Positions 54,935 to 64,000 of a stretch of 64,000 nt of DNA are shown piece by piece. The stretch spans positions 210,150,138-210,214,137 of the forward strand of contig OY757010.1 in NCBI GenBank assembly GCA_963580285.1, written 5' to 3'. The notes below the pieces were generated by a model. The model was given only the letters and a program-made list of their open reading frames with translations, was not told where the DNA came from and ran no database searches. The position numbers were made by a program, and so were the translations under genes. Position 1 is the stretch's first letter. Every line of letters begins with the position of its first letter. Source of the DNA: Lucinisca nassula (Eukaryota > Mollusca > Bivalvia > Lucinida > Lucinidae).

Positions 54935-57044
54935 CAGGGCTTCCAATAACTCCCAAATTCAGGAAGTCCCAGACTTCCTACCCTTGAAATCTGGAAGTCC
55001 CACTGGAAAATTCAGGAAGTCCCAATTTTAAAGCAAGGTGTTTGCGGATCGTAAAATTGTTTTGATGAAGAAATATATATTATTTAATCTATGAATCTCT
55101 TGTTTGCATTTTAATCACCTGCATATTCTTTTAGATGGCTAGTAAAGTGTGGAAAGGTAAACTGACCGGCTCAAAAATGACTTGAATTGTGTTGACTGGG
55201 CCGTTAAACTCAAAACAATCAAGCAAAGCTCTGTGAGGAAGTTAAAACTACTCATAACTATGTGACATACATACGGTCAGTACAGTGCAGAGGAGTGCAT
55301 ACAAAAAAGAAAAATATTTTTGCTTGCGCCTGTATAAATTTTAGAACTTTACAAGTAAAACTCCCTCCCCAACCCCCACCCCCAAAATAAATAAATAAAA
55401 AGTAAAGAAAACAGTTGTATTACCCATCCCCATATATGCCTAGTGGCCCATTTTTGGTCATTAGCAAACTGTGTAGATCCAGATCAGACGCCACAGAACA
55501 TAGCGTCTGATCTGTCTACACTGTTTGTAGAACTTAACACACAAAAAAAACAACAAACCCGACACCCATTTATATATGGATTAAAAAGAAACAAAGAAAA
55601 ATTCTTTTGTAAAAGATTTTTGCCAAACTTTGCAAAACATACGCTTCGAGTCTTCATTGTACTCAATTGTACTCTAAACACTTGGAACTGCTTCAGACAA
55701 ACACGCAGAAACATGTGCAACTTTGGTCAATTGGAGCAGACTTAGACGAGTCAGCGGTAGTTTTTTTGTGCTTTTTGGCTAACAGACAGATCAGACTGGA
55801 GCTCGGATCCTGACGAACCGGCATGGTCACATTTGCAGGTTTCACGTATTTTCGAAGCGCCAAAATCAAACGGTGATCGCGGCGACATTTTGGGATTTAT
55901 TATAAATTATTTCTATCATTTCACCAAGTGAACACTGCTATTTACTCAAGTAAAAAATGCATATCTTTCTTTGAAACTACCTATTGTCACACTTTGCATC
56001 CCTAATGATAATCTCACTACCAAACACCTAAATTACGACCCGCTTTAATTTAAACAGTAATATGTTTACAGGATTAAAAAACACTTATCGTCAATGAGAT
56101 AATTAGTTTATCCTCAACTACTAATCCGTTTCATTATATGCAGACAAAGAGCAATTACCTCGACACATTTTTCACACACCGATGACGATCAAAGGTGTGC
56201 CGACGCACGTGATTCTGACTGTCAATATAATACCGCGCAGGCAGAAAATGGGATGTCCACACAGAAAGCGGTTTCAGCAAAGGCGGAGCAAACTTTTTAC
56301 AAACCGCTAAAAGTGGGCGGGTTTATTCCTCTCGGTAAAGATTTTTGGCCGTACAGAGAAAGATCAGACTGTAGCTCGGACCCTGAAGAACCGGCCTGGT
56401 CACATTCGCCGGTTTTACATATTTTCGAGGCGCCAAAATCAAACGGCGATCATGGCGACATTTTGGGGTTTTATAAATTATTTTCGTCATTTCACCTAGT
56501 GAACACCTGCTATTTACTCAAGAAAAAATGCATATCTATCTTTGAAATTATTGTCACACTTTGCATAGCTAATGATAGTCTCTCTACCAAACACCTAAAT
56601 TACGACCCGCTTTAATTTAAACAGTAACAAGTTTACAGGATTAAAAACACTTATCGCCAATGAGATAATTAGTTTATCCTCAACTACTAATCCGTTTAAT
56701 TATATGCAAACACCGAGCATTCACCTCGACACGTTTTTCACACACCGATGACGATCAAAGGTGTGCCGACGCACATGATTCTGACTGTCAATATAATACC
56801 GCACAGGCAGAAAATGGGACGTCCTTTGTACTCAATAAACACAGAAAGCGGTTTCAGCTAAGAAGGCTGAGCAAACTTTTTACAAACCACTAAAAGTGGG
56901 CGGGTTTATACGTCTCGGTAAAGATTTTTGGCCTTACAGAGCAATTTTCTGGAGTCCGCGGGACGCCGTTGATGTTTAATTTGGGCGTCCGAAAGCGATT
57001 TCCGGACGTAATATACGATGTACGTCCGCCTAACGGAAGCCCTG
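54935..57044. mobile_element. DNA transposon B, TIR CAGGGCTTCC, 6-bp TSD TACTTG
   Basis: The left end CAGGGCTTCC and right end GGAAGCCCTG are exact inverse complements flanked by TACTTG on both sides (54929-54934, 57045-57050). The left subterminal region has repeated AGGAAGTCCC motifs. The ends resemble hAT termini (CAGRG), but a 6-bp duplication is not the 8 bp typical of hAT. It contains the 572-bp tandem duplication at 55771-56941. No transposase is recognisable. Confidence 0.65.
55771..56941. repeat. Tandem duplication, ~572-bp unit, inside transposon B
   Basis: Two diverged direct copies, from about 55771 and about 56343 (for example AGATCAGACT at 55789 and 56361). Shared landmarks are GGCGCCAAAATCAAACGG or GAAGCGCCAAAATCAAACGG, CGACGCAC and AAAGTGGGCGGGTTTAT. 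The copies differ by many substitutions, so the duplication is not recent. Open frames in it (such as 56253-56615) are not conserved between copies. Confidence 0.75.
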
Positions 57045-57050
57045 TACTTG

Positions 57051-57724
57051 TATGTGACACTAGCTCATAATTTTCAACCGGTGCAAACAAATACGTAGGG
57101 GAAGCATCTTAACTAAGTCTGACTTCCTGAAATTGTTAAAATGATTGCATTTTGAAGAATTGCAGACATTTTTGTCACCAATAAACATCGAAACATACTT
57201 TGACTGAGCAATAAAAAGTACGATCCTGTAGTCGCGAAAATACATGACATTGGTAATTCGTCAATTATATCGTCTTCGCCGTAACACGGGTTTAACTAAA
57301 TGTGATGTTTTTACCGACTACTGTTAATCCGTTGATGATTCATGCTTACATCAATCAGTGAGCTAATTAATTGTTATCCGTAATAACAAGGGGATAAGCG
57401 CGGCGAGATTAAAAAGATACACTCATTTTAACACGTGCTGCAAACCGACCAATATCGTCTCTCCCACTGGCTGGTGCAAAAATACCTGTCAATACAGGAC
57501 ACGCCTACTGATTTGTGGCATGTGTGCTTTCAACACAAAAAGCGGCGCCCAATTGATCTTTTACTGGTATTGCGTAAGCGGCCTAAATTTGCTTCAGAAT
57601 TAACCACTTCTGTAATTTTGGACCATGTCGCAATAAAAACATGCGTACATAAGAATCGGCAATGGTGAATTTACGCGTACAACGGCAAAAAGTTGGCGTA
57701 AAATACGCAGGATACTGCGTTTCC
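57051..57724. other. Interior of transposon A, unassigned
   Basis: Sequence between transposon B and the right end of transposon A. A 77-codon plus-strand open frame at 57435-57668 has no motif I recognise. GCGTAAAATACGC and CGTAAATTCACC motifs lie near the right terminus. Confidence 0.4.
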
Positions 57725-58851
57725 GAGAGCTCTGGGAACCTACATGCAAAATATGAAGGCTCTATCTCAAACCGTTCAAAAGTTATGACCAAAATGTTAT
57801 TTTTTTATTTTAAGTAGGTCAAAGGTCAAGGTCACAGGTCAAAATTTTTTGATGAATGTAAATCTTTTGTTACAAGGAACACACATGCTAAATATGAAGG
57901 CTGTATCTCAAGTGGTTCAAAAGTTATGACCAATGTTATAGGAAACTACATGCAAAATATGAAGGCTCTATATCAAACCGTTCAAAAGTTATGACCAAAA
58001 TGTTATTTTTTTATTTTAAGTAGGTCAAAGGTCAAGGTCACAGGTCAAAATTTTTTGCATGAATGTAAAGCTTTTGTCACAAGGAACATACATGCTAAAT
58101 ATGAAGGCTGTATCTCAAGTGGTTCAAAAGTTATGACCAATGTTATTTTTTTCTTTTAAGTAGTTCAAAGGTCAAGGTCATAGGTCAAAATTTTTTGTGT
58201 GAACGTAAAGCTCTTGTCAAAAGGAACCTACATGCAAAATATGCAGGCTATATCTCAAACCATTCAAAAGTTATGACCAAAATGTTATTTTTTTATTTTA
58301 AGTAGGTCAAACGTCAAGGTCAAGGTCAAAATTTTTTGCATGAATGTAAAGCTTTTGTCACAAGGAACATACATGCTAAATATGAAGGCTGTATCTCAAG
58401 TGGTTCAAAAGTTATGACCAATGTTATTTTTTTCTTTTAAGTAGGTCAAAGGTCAAGGTCACAGGTCAAATTTTTTTGCATGAATGTGAAGGTCTTGTCA
58501 CAAGGAACATTTAGGCCAAATATGAAAGCTGTATCTCAAACGGTTCAAAAGTTATGGCCAACGTTAAAGTTGTCCACATACAAACCAACAAACAAACAAA
58601 CAAACAGGGCAAAAACAATATGTCCCCGGTATCGCTACCGGGGACATAAAAAAATTCAATATTCTCTCTTACCATTTAATTACATTTCTAACGACAAAGA
58701 AATTCATTAATTTCCCTTGAGTGCCTGTGGCATCTCATCATGGCCTTCAATGTTTGCAAGAAATTAAGCCCTTTTTCAGCGAATTTTAAAATAATAGCTC
58801 AACCTGACAGCAGCTGACGCACCTAAACTTTCAAATGGCCTCATGCTCTGT

Positions 58852-59064
58852 TTAACCCTTGTCCTGCTGAATATTCATAAATGCCACACCCACTACCGAT
58901 TATCAACCAATCAGATTACCTGTAGCAAATTATTACAACAAATTCACAATCTGAATGACAAACAATGTAGATCCTGATCAGATGGCTTCTTCAGAAGCCA
59001 TCTGATCTGGATCTACATTGTTTCAAAGAAAAGGCATATCCGGGCTCAGCAGAACAAGGGTTAA
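58852..59064 (+). mobile_element. piggyBac-like MITE, second family
   Basis: TTAACCCTTGTCCTGCTGAA at the left and CAGCAGAACAAGGGTTAA at the right. The hairpin at 58967-59022 has inner TGGCTTCTTCAGAAGCCA and GATCC..GGATC stem. Internal order is inverted relative to 28050-28262. Confidence 0.75.
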
Positions 59065-59092
59065 TGCAGAAGATTTCATCCAATACCAATTG

Positions 59093-59400
59093 TTTGTTTG
59101 TTTGTATTCGAGTTTAACAGCCCAGTAAACATTATTTAGGCCATTTCTGAGCCAAACATTTACCTATCCACACTTTTCCTGGGCAGGCCTATACGTAAGC
59201 GGTTAACCAGTGCAGTGCACATTCTTTCGCCAGAAACTGACAACTGCCCTTCTTGAGTCAGCGGAAGAGAGAGAATGACTGTAGAAGAGAATTCACGATC
59301 AATCTCCAAGAAAGAATGTTGCCAACACCGGCAGGCATCGAACCTGCGTCCTACTGATCGCAAGTCAGATGCGCATCCAACTGAGCTACCGAGGCCGGCC
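59093..59400 (-). mobile_element. tRNA-derived SINE (GGCCTCGGTAGCTCA family), reverse
   Basis: TTGTTTGTTTGTATTCGAGT tail at the left. The tRNA-like head at the right ends AACTGAGCTACCGAGGCC, with B-box GGTTCGATGCC on the minus strand (GGCATCGAACC on plus). Confidence 0.75.
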
Positions 59401-59519
59401 CAATACCAATAAGGTAAAGAAACTGGTGAGTCAATCAAAACTTAATAAAAAAAAAAAGAAAAAGAAAAAAAAACTCTGAAAAACTACTGAGCCCAGTTGT
59501 TTAACGTAATGTCAGTATC

Positions 59520-59735
59520 GTAATGATCCTAAGTATTGGGAAGATAGGCCTTAGCAAACAGTGCAGACCCAGATTAAACTGTTCCTGAAGGAGCAGTATG
59601 ATCAGGGTCTATACTGTTTGTTATTCCCTATGCAACTTTTGGGCTCCTTGCAGGATAGTGAAACAAATTTGTTACATTTTTAGGAGAATTATAGATAGTC
59701 CTCAAGGTGTCCAAATTTTTAGGAGTTTAATGGTA
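59520..59735 (+). mobile_element. MITE, AATGATCCTAAGTATTGGG family
   Basis: Full copy with hairpin 59555-59622 (GCAAACAGTGCAGACCCAGA and inner GTTCCTGAAGGAGCAG) and the usual CTCCTTGCAGGATAGTGAAA, TAGGAGAATTATAGA continuation. Confidence 0.55.
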
Positions 59736-60306
59736 ACTTGTTAGTGGCTAACATTAAATGCACCAGCAAGTAGGGCTGGCTAATCGGAGCTGAAAAGATA
59801 ATCAATTATCATTCCTGTCATTGCGATCGATAATCGATTAGTATTCACTGAAGATTTGGTTATAATTTTACCCATCTGGCTTTCTGTAGGAGCATGACTC
59901 CTACCATATGCCGGGAACCAGCTATCAAAATGGCGATTTTTGGGATAAAAACCTGGTTAATCAGCTGGTTTGGATTAAAGAGACCTAGTGGGCCATGGCA
60001 TTTACTGCCATTGATTAGTTCTGAGCACATTTTAGTCGGGAAATACGGTTTTTAACCGGACCGCACATCATCTTGTTTGGAAAACTAGTCAATGGTTGAT
60101 CTGTGACAAATACGGTCGGCATTTATAACACAATTCGGTTAACTAACACAGTCCGTTGGTTGGACCCGGAGGTTTATTTTGCCTAAAAAAATGTGAGTAG
60201 CAAAAGCTGCTCACATTTTTTCAGCAAAAACTATTAGTATATTTGCCTTATTATATAATTTAAGTTTTAAAGATAATAAAATAACAATCATCATCATCAT
60301 CAATGG

Positions 60307-60650
60307 ATTTTTGATTAACGTGCAGGTACAGGGGCAGCGTCCACATAAGTGGGCCCCCTTCCAGGTAGCTGGCTTGCTGCATGCATGGCAGATCTTACAC
60401 CAGATCTCCAGGCTTGTCTATCATGAGGATCGATAGCAGAGAGCTTCCATTCTCTGCAATCTCTTTCTGATAGCTGCTTCCAGGTCATCTTGGGCCTTCC
60501 TGGCCCCCGCTTACCACCTACCTGTATGTCACAGGCAGTCTTGACTGCACCGCTGGAGCGTTCCACATGTCCATACCAGCGGTCTTCTCTCTTTCAGGAT
60601 GAGGTCCAGGTCCTCAATGCCAAGACGCTCAAGTAACTGACTGTGTAACA
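60307..60650 (-). pseudogene. LINE reverse-transcriptase C-terminal fragment
   Basis: The minus strand reads LLERLGIEDLDLILKERR, then after a one-base shift RWYGHVERSSGAVKTACDIQ, then GKRGPGRPKMTWKQLSERDC and RQAWRSGVRSA. The L-[RK]-W-[FY]-G-H-V-E-R and R-G-R-P-[KR]-x-T-W motifs are the usual C-terminus of non-LTR retrotransposon ORF2. The element is 5'-truncated, with an (ATC)n tract (60282-60302) just past its 3' end. Confidence 0.8.
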
Positions 60651-60688
60651 CTGTAACAACAGTGTTTGATCAACTAAACCCAACTTAC

Positions 60689-60824
60689 CTGAAAGGTTCC
60701 TTCGATCGAAAATGAGAAGTTTTTATCTTAACGTCCCATAAGTCTGAACATAAGTCTCGGAACTGATCCTCTTTATAGTTGGCTGGGAAATTGTTCACAA
60801 ACAATGTCCTATAATCAATGTTTT
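60689..60824 (-). CDS. RRM1, first half (RNP2)
   Basis: 136 nt, with acceptor TGTGTTTCAG and donor gtaagt, phase 1 in and phase 2 out. It encodes NIDYRTLFVNNFPANYKEDQ, then FRDLCSDLWDVKIKT and FRSKEPF. TLFVNNF is the RNP2 strand (beta1); the E-D-Q-F-R-D-L-C segment is helix alpha1 and DVKIK is beta2. No further upstream exon was recognised between 60,825 and the right edge. Confidence 0.85.
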
Positions 60825-60837
60825 CTGAAACACAATA

Positions 60838-61066
60838 TTAACCCTTTTTGTACCAAATGCAATCTTCCTCCTGATATATAGCAGGAGCCCATTTCAAAAT
60901 TTAGGGGTGTCAGGTTGTGTTTTCATAAAAACTTATCTGGAAAATGAAAGAACTTTTAGCAAACAGTGGAGGCCCTGATCAGACGACGCATTGTGCGGCG
61001 TCTGATCTGGGCCTGCGCTGTTTGCCAGGGTACCCGTTTTGGGGTTTCTGGTACTAAATGGGTTAA
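60838..61066 (+). mobile_element. piggyBac-like MITE (GTACC type)
   Basis: TTAACCCTTTTTGTACC at the left and GGTACTAAATGGGTTAA at the right. The hairpin at 60957-61026 has inner stem GACGACGCATTGTGCGGCGTC. It lies 13 bp upstream of the RRM1 first-exon acceptor. Confidence 0.7.
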
Positions 61067-61069
61067 TAA

Positions 61070-62060
61070 GCATACACTACGAAAACATGCCTATATAAAT
61101 GCATTTACCATGGAAAAAAGCGAAAATTTTAAGATGAAAATATGTGCTATTTTTCTTATTTCTGCTAAAAAAATAGATTGTGAGTACTCGTTAGAACCGT
61201 CTCATTGAGGTGGTTGTAACGAGTACCCACAATCCATATTTCTAAATATGGCATTTCTTTAAAGACACTTCTGAACAAGGGACTGTTGGAACCGGAGTTT
61301 TAGGGGGATTTAGTATATAAATTCAGAAGAATACTAGGTTGTGATAATTTTTCTGGTCAGTTCAGAAAAAATGTTGCTAAACACAAGACAAGTGGTTATA
61401 GCATGGATGTTTTATGACAGACCGCGTGTTTGGTTGTCGACCCTTTTACAGTGGACAACTTTGCTTCGCTCTTTGGTTGAACAGCAGTGGGCCGGACTCA
61501 GGACTCTTTGATGACAGCCCCACCCTAAATCCTTTGAATTTGGGTAGGGTGGAGCCGGATATTTCCTGGGTTCGACCCTCTGTGATCTAAGTGGTGGTTT
61601 TCTACTGCTCTAACTTTGGATTGTTGTCGAGTCCTCAACCCCGATTCATGATAATATTCATGTATAAATAACCATTTTACCATGTATTTTACTGTTGAGC
61701 TAGGCTTCCATGTGAATCAATTTGTTATTGTTATTTTGTTTGATACTGTACTGGAACTGAGGGCGAGGGTTGAAATTTCATAAACTCCGGAGTTGAAGTC
61801 CCCCAGTAGTTTTACTGACCGTCCCAATGTAGTTGTTCTTTTGCAATGTCTTATTTGTTATTTGGCTTTGTGCCGTTGGTTCATGTTTCGTCTGATTTTG
61901 TGTGCACCTCCGTGTCACTTTCTATAGGCCACTTGTGACGGCTGCGTTCTTGGATTGTGGCCTTTCCTGATTGACTTTTCTTACTAGTTTACCCCTATAA
62001 ACCCTAGTTTTATATAAAAGTGGGGTTCAAAATAATATAGGGGTGTTTTCGTGATGAATG
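61070..62060 (+). mobile_element. MITE with GTTAGAACCG palindrome, split by a ~720-bp insert
   Basis: The left part (61070-61262) carries the palindrome core. The right arm (TTACCCCTATAAACCCTAGT, AAAGTGGGGTT) reappears only at 61988. The intervening 61263-61985 is foreign sequence with no family I recognise, containing TATAAATAA at about 61662 and no good open frame. Confidence 0.5.
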
Positions 62061-62151
62061 AGAGTGGGGGATAAACCAGATACCGGTATGTAGTGGTTCA
62101 CTGAGTCTGAAAACAAAAAGTCCACTGAAGGCTATGTCATGCATGAGGGAT

Positions 62152-62374
62152 ATAACCCATACAGTACCAGAAACCCCAAAACAGGTACCTGGGCAAACAG
62201 TACAGGCCCGGATCAGACGCATGCGGCGTCTGATCAGGGCCTCCACTGTTTGCTAAAAGTTCAGCCATTTTCCAAATCAATTTTGAAGAAAACGCAACCT
62301 GACACCCCTAAATTTTAAAATGGACTCCTGCTATATATAAGGAGGAAGATTCCATTTGGTACAAAAAGGGTTAA
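62152..62374 (-). mobile_element. piggyBac-like MITE (GTACC type)
   Basis: ATAACCCATACAGTACC at the left and GGTACAAAAAGGGTTAA at the right. The hairpin at 62191-62254 has a short inner stem GACGCATGCGGCGTC. Confidence 0.65.
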
Positions 62375-63120
62375 ATCTTACTTGAACACTAGGGATGATG
62401 CAAAGTTGACAGCTGGATGAACAAATGAATGGATGGAAAACCTGATCCCAATATCACACCATGCTGGAAGCAGGCATGAAAAACGGGAAGGGGGCTTGTC
62501 AGAAAAGAAAATTGTCAGCATATGAATCTCAATCGAAAATGGCAGCTTCATTGCTATAATACATCAATCTTTTTATAGCATTTCATTTGCCTTGTTGATG
62601 TCTACAGAAAAATCTGTGCTGTTGTTTTTGCATTGGGGCATGGAGACAGCGCAACCCTTTTGGTCATTAAGCCGTTAAAACTGAACTTGATTAATCAATT
62701 GGACCTTTGAATATACCATTATAAAATCGAGTCTTGTATTCTATACATTTATTCAGTGCATGTCTGAAGTGTTTTGCAGTCTGGTCAGCCTCTCCATCGG
62801 GCACTGAAACACTGTATTTTTGGGTCAACAGTGCTGCAACATACCTTGTATCAATGTTGTCTTGATGCTCCGATGTTCTTTGTGCTTAACATATAAGCAT
62901 CCAAGGCCTGTCATATTACAGCTTCCTCATATACAAACCCAATAAAATTTGCTGTGTCCTGTTAACACATGATCTTGTAATGCTGGTATATTTAGAATGA
63001 CTGTGGATGCTGATGCTGCGTATGTATGTCACGTCGATGTCCACACTGGGCAGTCTTGTTATTTTCATATTTGGCGAAAAGCATTTTGAATGATAAATTC
63101 CAATAATATATTTGTATTAT
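62375..63120. other. No recognised gene
   Basis: A CATGCTGGAAGCAGGCATG hairpin near 62461-62479 followed by AAAAA looks like an eroded Helentron tail. Otherwise AT-rich and unassigned. Confidence 0.4.
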
Positions 63121-63250
63121 TTAGAAGCCTTCATGGTTGAGTGGTTACGCTTACTCACCATGCCAACCAGGGGTCGCAGGATTGATCCCGAGCTTCTCCA
63201 GACTTCCGGATGAGTCTTCAAACCGAGGTCCCATCTCTGCAGTGTTATTG
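63121..63250 (+). mobile_element. tRNA-derived SINE (GAAGCCTC family), 3' truncated
   Basis: GAAGCCTTCATGGTTGAGTG head with B-box GATTGATCCC and body CAGACTTCCGGATGAGTCTT. It lacks the ACTC tail. Confidence 0.65.
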
Positions 63251-64000
63251 ATAAGCTTTTGCCCGAGGAGTACTGTTACTCCTTCAACTAAAGACATAGG
63301 CGTATCCTGTGATTCTTTGAGAGTATCGGTACTCCTAAATTCGAAACTAGGGTCGTATCTTCATCTTTCATCACAGGATGGCTGCTAAGTGCACTTATAT
63401 TAATTTCAGACGTGGCAATGGCCATATGTAAAAGACGCTAAACACATATTCTATCATCGTAACATACCGATATACATTTTCATGTTAATAAGCTGGCGGA
63501 CAGCAAAATGATAAATTACTTTTTCTTCTAAAGAATGTTAATCCAGCCAATGTGGTCGTATTCTTCGCATGTGTCTTTGGAATTTCCCAGACGCTATTGA
63601 AGGCTCGTTTTGATCAGACTGTGCAGGCTGGTCGGAGTCTTCAGCTGTCAGACAGATCATACTGTCATCAAAACGTTTTCAAACCCATGTTTTGTGTCTG
63701 CAGCGGCCTTAAGTGCTACGCATTCAAAGGCGAGGGAAAATCTCCACTAATTGTAGCAACTGCATGCGATTGGTAAAAGGCGAGAAATTCAGTGCCCAGC
63801 AAAAATACAATAAAACGTGCGACCAGTGAAGACTCAGATCAGCAAGCGCATCTGTGAAAGCTAATCAGTCCGTCCCAGTTGCTGTGTTTGCGTTCTTTTA
63901 TGATGCGCTGCCAGTCATTCTGCTTAATGTTCAAAGACGCCGGCGAGACATCTTAGGGTGTTAATTTAATCGGCTACTTGAGAGATAGCGGTAAATAAGC
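63251..64000. other. Unassigned right edge
   Basis: Somewhat higher GC, with short open frames and no recognised domain. An upstream exon of the RRM gene is expected to the right of 60,824, but none was identified here. Confidence 0.4.

Larger units (their letters stand above)
52647..57734. mobile_element. DNA transposon A, TIR CAGAGCTCTC, 6-bp TSD GGAACC
   Basis: The left end CAGAGCTCTC and right end GAGAGCTCTG are exact inverse complements. Both are flanked by GGAACC (52641-52646 and 57735-57740). The flanks belong to a tandem Helentron repeat whose consensus reads AAAAGGAACCTACATG, so the empty site is known and the duplication is exactly 6 bp. The left end is itself duplicated (second CAGAGCTCTC at 52831). 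The element contains a nested Helentron (52967-54557) and transposon B (54935-57044). No transposase was recognised. Confidence 0.7.
51169..58650 (+). mobile_element. Large Helentron-like element (ATGTCCCCGG family)
   Basis: Head ACAAGATGTGTTTGTGAAAC with ATGTCCCCGGGCATGG. The tail hairpin at 58620-58646 is ATGTCCCCGGTATCGCTACCGGGGACAT, followed by AAAA. The central unit is ~136 bp (GTAGGTCAAAGGTCAAGGTC, AAGGAACCTACATGC), partly homogenised as 272-bp dimers (51651, 51923, 52195). Transposon A interrupts it at 52647-57734. It starts 40 bp upstream of an RRM1 exon acceptor. Confidence 0.7.
31785..60824 (-). other. Multi-RRM RNA-binding protein gene (nucleolin-like), partial
   Basis: Gene-level entry for six minus-strand exons at 60689-60824, 51008-51129, 49539-49662, 41011-41132, 37122-37272 and 31785-31894. 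They join in phase into about 255 codons forming three consecutive RRM domains of 86, 82 and 87 codons. Each RRM is split at the residue before the RNP1 core by a phase-2 intron, and neighbouring RRMs are separated by phase-1 introns, so each two-exon module is symmetrical. RRM1 and RRM2 are close paralogues (LFVxNFP, [KR]EEQFRELC, LEGxxLYVDYA). RRM3 is divergent. The arrangement resembles nucleolin, but no acidic N-terminus or RGG tail is visible, so orthology is uncertain. Upstream exons lie beyond 60,824. Confidence 0.85.

Noticed and set aside
56253..56615. 120-codon plus-strand open frame
   Set aside because: It lies in the 572-bp duplicated unit and is not open in the other copy. No motif seen.
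57435..57668. 77-codon plus-strand open frame in transposon A
   Set aside because: No recognised transposase motif, splice context or repeat of the frame elsewhere in the window. Too short to support.
63552..63776. 74-codon plus-strand frame with several Cys
   Set aside because: The Cys pattern does not form a domain I know, and no exon borders fit either host gene.

Overview
This is a eukaryotic window, most likely from a bivalve mollusc. The AT-rich DNA is crowded with repeat types known from bivalves: Helentron/HINE or 'pearl'-like elements with central ~130-190 bp tandem repeats and (ACGG)n tails, tRNA-derived SINEs, and palindromic MITEs. Genes are split into small exons with canonical GT/AG borders. 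I see no bacterial operon, CRISPR array or rRNA gene. The species cannot be fixed from sequence alone.

All recognisable host coding sequence is on the minus strand, as 12 small exons. The left part (1,103-28,327) holds six internal exons of PTCD3 (mitochondrial pentatricopeptide protein mS39). They read through in phase, start just before an E-I-V-I-P motif, and run off the left edge. The right part (31,785-60,824) holds six exons of a multi-RRM RNA-binding protein that resembles nucleolin. Three RRMs are each built from two exons, with a phase-1 intron at every RRM border and a phase-2 intron just before RNP1. No start exon is visible for either gene, and no certain last exon for the RRM gene. 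The last RRM exon and the first visible PTCD3 exon are phase-compatible, so two genes or one fused transcript both remain possible.

The most unusual structure is at 37,259-39,965. A 45-bp minisatellite, about 39 units by length, was founded on the 3' splice site and first 35 coding bases of RRM3. Each unit keeps the TTTTGTAG acceptor and 15 in-frame codons, so at least four equivalent acceptors spaced 45 nt apart feed the same reading frame.

The rest is transposable-element stratigraphy inside introns: at least a dozen Helentron-like elements (several nested two or three deep), a 2,345-bp recent tandem duplication (4.7-9.4 kb), a decayed mariner carrying two later insertions (29.1-31.3 kb), two nested DNA transposons with CAGRGCTYYC-type ends and exact 6-bp target duplications (52.6-57.7 kb), piggyBac-like TTAA MITEs, a further MITE with GGGGCCAGTTGTTCAAA ends, SINEs with clear 9-13 bp target duplications, and LINE fragments. 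About 20 copies of one long hairpin module (arm CAAACAGTGTAGACCC) occur in several unrelated MITE contexts.
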